Source of the DNA: Rhodothermales bacterium
Lineage (GTDB): Bacteria; Bacteroidota; Rhodothermia; Rhodothermales; UBA10348
Length of the DNA stretch: 7,046 nt
NCBI GenBank assembly: GCA_030833605.1
Contig: JAURGV010000125.1
Span: 1-7,046, forward strand
Direction: 5' to 3'
This document shows, piece after piece, positions 5,456 through 7,046 of the stretch (position 1 is the stretch's first letter; the number at the start of each line of letters is the position of its first letter). The notes below the pieces were generated by a model. The model worked only from the letters and a program-made list of their open reading frames with translations. It searched no databases and was not told the origin of the DNA. The position numbers and the translations under genes are program-made.

Positions 5456-7046
5456 GCAGTACGCGATCGGAGTAGATTTTGGAACGAGCTCCGTGCGGGC
5501 GCTCATTGTGGATACCCAAAACGGTGACGAAATAGGTACCGCCGTTGCCTTGTATGCATCCGCGCCCGGTGGGACGATTTTGGACCCCAATCGGCCCGAT
5601 TTAGCGCGGCAACACCCAAAAGATTATATCGATGGACTTATCGAGTGTGTAAAAGGCGCGATTCAAGATGCGCTGGAGCAAGCGCCCGCCGATTTTCATC
5701 CGGAAAAAATTATTGGCGTGGGTGTCGATACAACCGGCTCGACGCCTATTCCCATGGATGCCCAAGGGGTGCCCTTGGCGTTCGACCCGCGATTTGAAAA
5801 CCGGTTGGCTGCTCTTGCATGGCTCTGGAAAGATCACACGTCACATGGTGAGGCCGCTAAAATAACCGCGTTAGCATCGGAAATTCGGCCTCAATACTTG
5901 GCAAAATGTGGCCAAGTATACAGTTCGGAGTGGCTTTGGGCAAAGGTGTGGCATTGTTTGGAGGAAGATCCAGAGGTGTTTCAGGCCGCGTATACCTGGG
6001 TTGAACACGCCGATTGGATACCGGGGCTACTTACAGGGACAGAACATCCAGACGTGTTAAAGCGATGCATCTGTGCGGCGGGGCATAAAGCCATGTTCCA
6101 CCACGGATGGGGCGGCTACCCCGATGCCGAGTTTTTGTCCCGTTTGGAGCCTGAATTGCTTCGAATTCGAGCATCGCTACCCGACCGAGCATATTCCATT
6201 GGTGACTTGGCTGGTCAATTGACCGATGAATGGGCCCATAAACTGGGACTTCCTGTTGGCATTAACGTGGCCGTTGGCGCGTTTGATGCTCATTTTGGAG
6301 GGGTCGGCTCGGGTGTTCAGGAAGGAACCCTGGTCAAAATATTGGGGACGACCACCTGTGACATCATGACCGCGCCGCTTTCCAAAGAGCTACCGGATAT
6401 TCCGGGATTGTGTGGCATCGTGCCCGAATCGGTGCTTCCGGGTTCTTACGGCTTGGAAGCCGGGCAAGCGGGGGTTGGCGACATTTTTAACTGGTTTGTG
6501 GAAGTGGTTCGACCCGATAAATTGGACCACAAAGCGCTCACTAGTGAAGCGGCCAAACTGGCTCCTGGGCAATGTGGACTCTTGGCCGTTGATTGGCACA
6601 ACGGAAACCGAACCATTTTGGTCGATCCTCGCCTATCTGGACTTATTCTTGGGCTCAATACACACTCCAATCCTGCACAAATCTATCGTGCATTGGTTGA
6701 GGCGACCGCATTTGGTGCGAGAACGATTGTGGAGCGCTTTGAATCGTACGGGGTTCGGGTGGATCGCGTGGTCAACTGTGGAGGTATTGCGGCCAAAAAC
6801 CGCATGTTACTCCAGATTTATGCCGATGTAATGAACCGTCCCATGTTTGTATCGCGAAGCGCCCAAACCTGTGCCCTGGGCTCAGCGATGGCTGGATCGG
6901 TGGCCGCAGGGCGCGCCGCGGGAGGTCACGACACCTTTGCACAGGCCACGGAAGCCATGACCGGTGTGCAAGACGAAGCTTTTCATCCGATCCCCGAAAA
7001 TGTGGCCGTCTACAATACGCTTTTTGGCTTGTATTCTCAGCTTCAC
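5448..7046 (+). CDS. araB: L-ribulokinase AraB (3' end cut by window edge)
   Basis: Cytoplasmic FGGY-family sugar kinase that phosphorylates L-ribulose with ATP to L-ribulose-5-phosphate, the substrate of AraD. The frame is open from ATG 5448 to the window end (533 codons). E. coli AraB is 566 aa, so only some tens of residues are missing. Visible motifs: the N-terminal ATPase phosphate loop IGVDFGTSSVRALIVD (7-22), the AraB-typical GVDTTGSTPIP (92-102), YLAKCGQVYSSEW (150-162), EHADWIPGLLTG (186-197), the catalytic-base region GAFDAHFG (Asp280 likely), ILGTTTCDIM (298-307), EAGQAGVGDIFNWF (337-350), and the C-terminal nucleotide-domain signature NCGGIAAKNRMLLQIYADV (443-461). These distinguish it from xylulokinase and glycerol kinase. 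The start is set by GGAGG upstream. The 8-nt overlap with the isomerase stop suggests translational coupling and balanced production of the two consecutive enzymes. Confidence 0.96.
   Translation, partial: MSKQYAIGVDFGTSSVRALIVDTQNGDEIGTAVALYASAPGGTILDPNRPDLARQHPKDYIDGLIECVKGAIQDALEQAPADFHPEKIIGVGVDTTGSTPIPMDAQGVPLAFDPRFENRLAALAWLWKDHTSHGEAAKITALASEIRPQYLAKCGQVYSSEWLWAKVWHCLEEDPEVFQAAYTWVEHADWIPGLLTGTEHPDVLKRCICAAGHKAMFHHGWGGYPDAEFLSRLEPELLRIRASLPDRAYSIGDLAGQLTDEWAHKLGLPVGINVAVGAFDAHFGGVGSGVQEGTLVKILGTTTCDIMTAPLSKELPDIPGLCGIVPESVLPGSYGLEAGQAGVGDIFNWFVEVVRPDKLDHKALTSEAAKLAPGQCGLLAVDWHNGNRTILVDPRLSGLILGLNTHSNPAQIYRALVEATAFGARTIVERFESYGVRVDRVVNCGGIAAKNRMLLQIYADVMNRPMFVSRSAQTCALGSAMAGSVAAGRAAGGHDTFAQATEAMTGVQDEAFHPIPENVAVYNTLFGLYSQLH

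Noticed and set aside
5894..5919. 9-bp perfect inverted repeat (ATACTTGGC and GCCAAGTAT, 8-nt loop) inside araB.
   Set aside because: It encodes the conserved YLAKCGQVYSS motif of ribulokinases, so protein constraint explains it; no T-run or other regulatory context.
1..7046. Mobile elements, CRISPR arrays, tRNA or rRNA genes, toxin-antitoxin or defence genes.
   Set aside because: Almost every base is accounted for by five arabinose-related genes and one short control region; no transposase, direct-repeat array or structured RNA gene was seen.

Overview
The window is an L-arabinose catabolic locus from a bacterium. It covers the window almost end to end with two outer genes cut by the window edges. 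The base composition is close to balanced, the genes are tightly packed, and the regulatory site looks like an ordinary sigma-70/LacI type. The presence of a secreted GH127/GH146-type beta-L-arabinofuranosidase, a LacI-type regulator and a COG2407-type isomerase suggests a free-living Gram-negative degrader of plant or algal polysaccharide. I cannot fix the phylum. The clean TTGAAA-N17-TATACT promoter argues mildly against a Bacteroidota-type promoter.

Layout: 1-452, minus strand, 5' part of araD (L-ribulose-5-phosphate 4-epimerase), reading off the left edge. 453-562, a 110-bp divergent regulatory region with a perfect 16-bp LacI-type palindrome (494-509) overlapping the -35 box of a strong-looking plus-strand promoter. 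563-2995, secreted beta-L-arabinofuranosidase. 3016-4014, LacI/GalR-family repressor. 4019-5455, FucI-like (COG2407) sugar isomerase. 5448-7046, ribulokinase AraB, missing only its last few tens of residues at the right edge. The four plus-strand genes are separated by 20 nt, 4 nt and an 8-nt overlap, so they form one operon.

How it works together (inference from families): the exported glycosidase releases L-arabinose from beta-linked arabinofuranosides. The isomerase converts L-arabinose to L-ribulose, AraB phosphorylates it, and AraD epimerises the product to D-xylulose-5-phosphate for the pentose phosphate pathway. The LacI-type protein probably binds the palindrome and controls both arms, including its own gene. 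No transporter is in view.

The most notable points are these. The isomerase is not a classical AraA but belongs to the fucose-isomerase-like family, with an E311/D335 pair spaced exactly as in FucI. A 52-bp near-perfect nested palindrome lies inside the lacI-type gene, exactly where the protein is shorter than its relatives. The divergent operator has an extra third half-site at 9-bp phasing. Otherwise this is a coherent sugar-utilisation locus, and I see no sign of an undescribed defence, mobile or RNA-based system.
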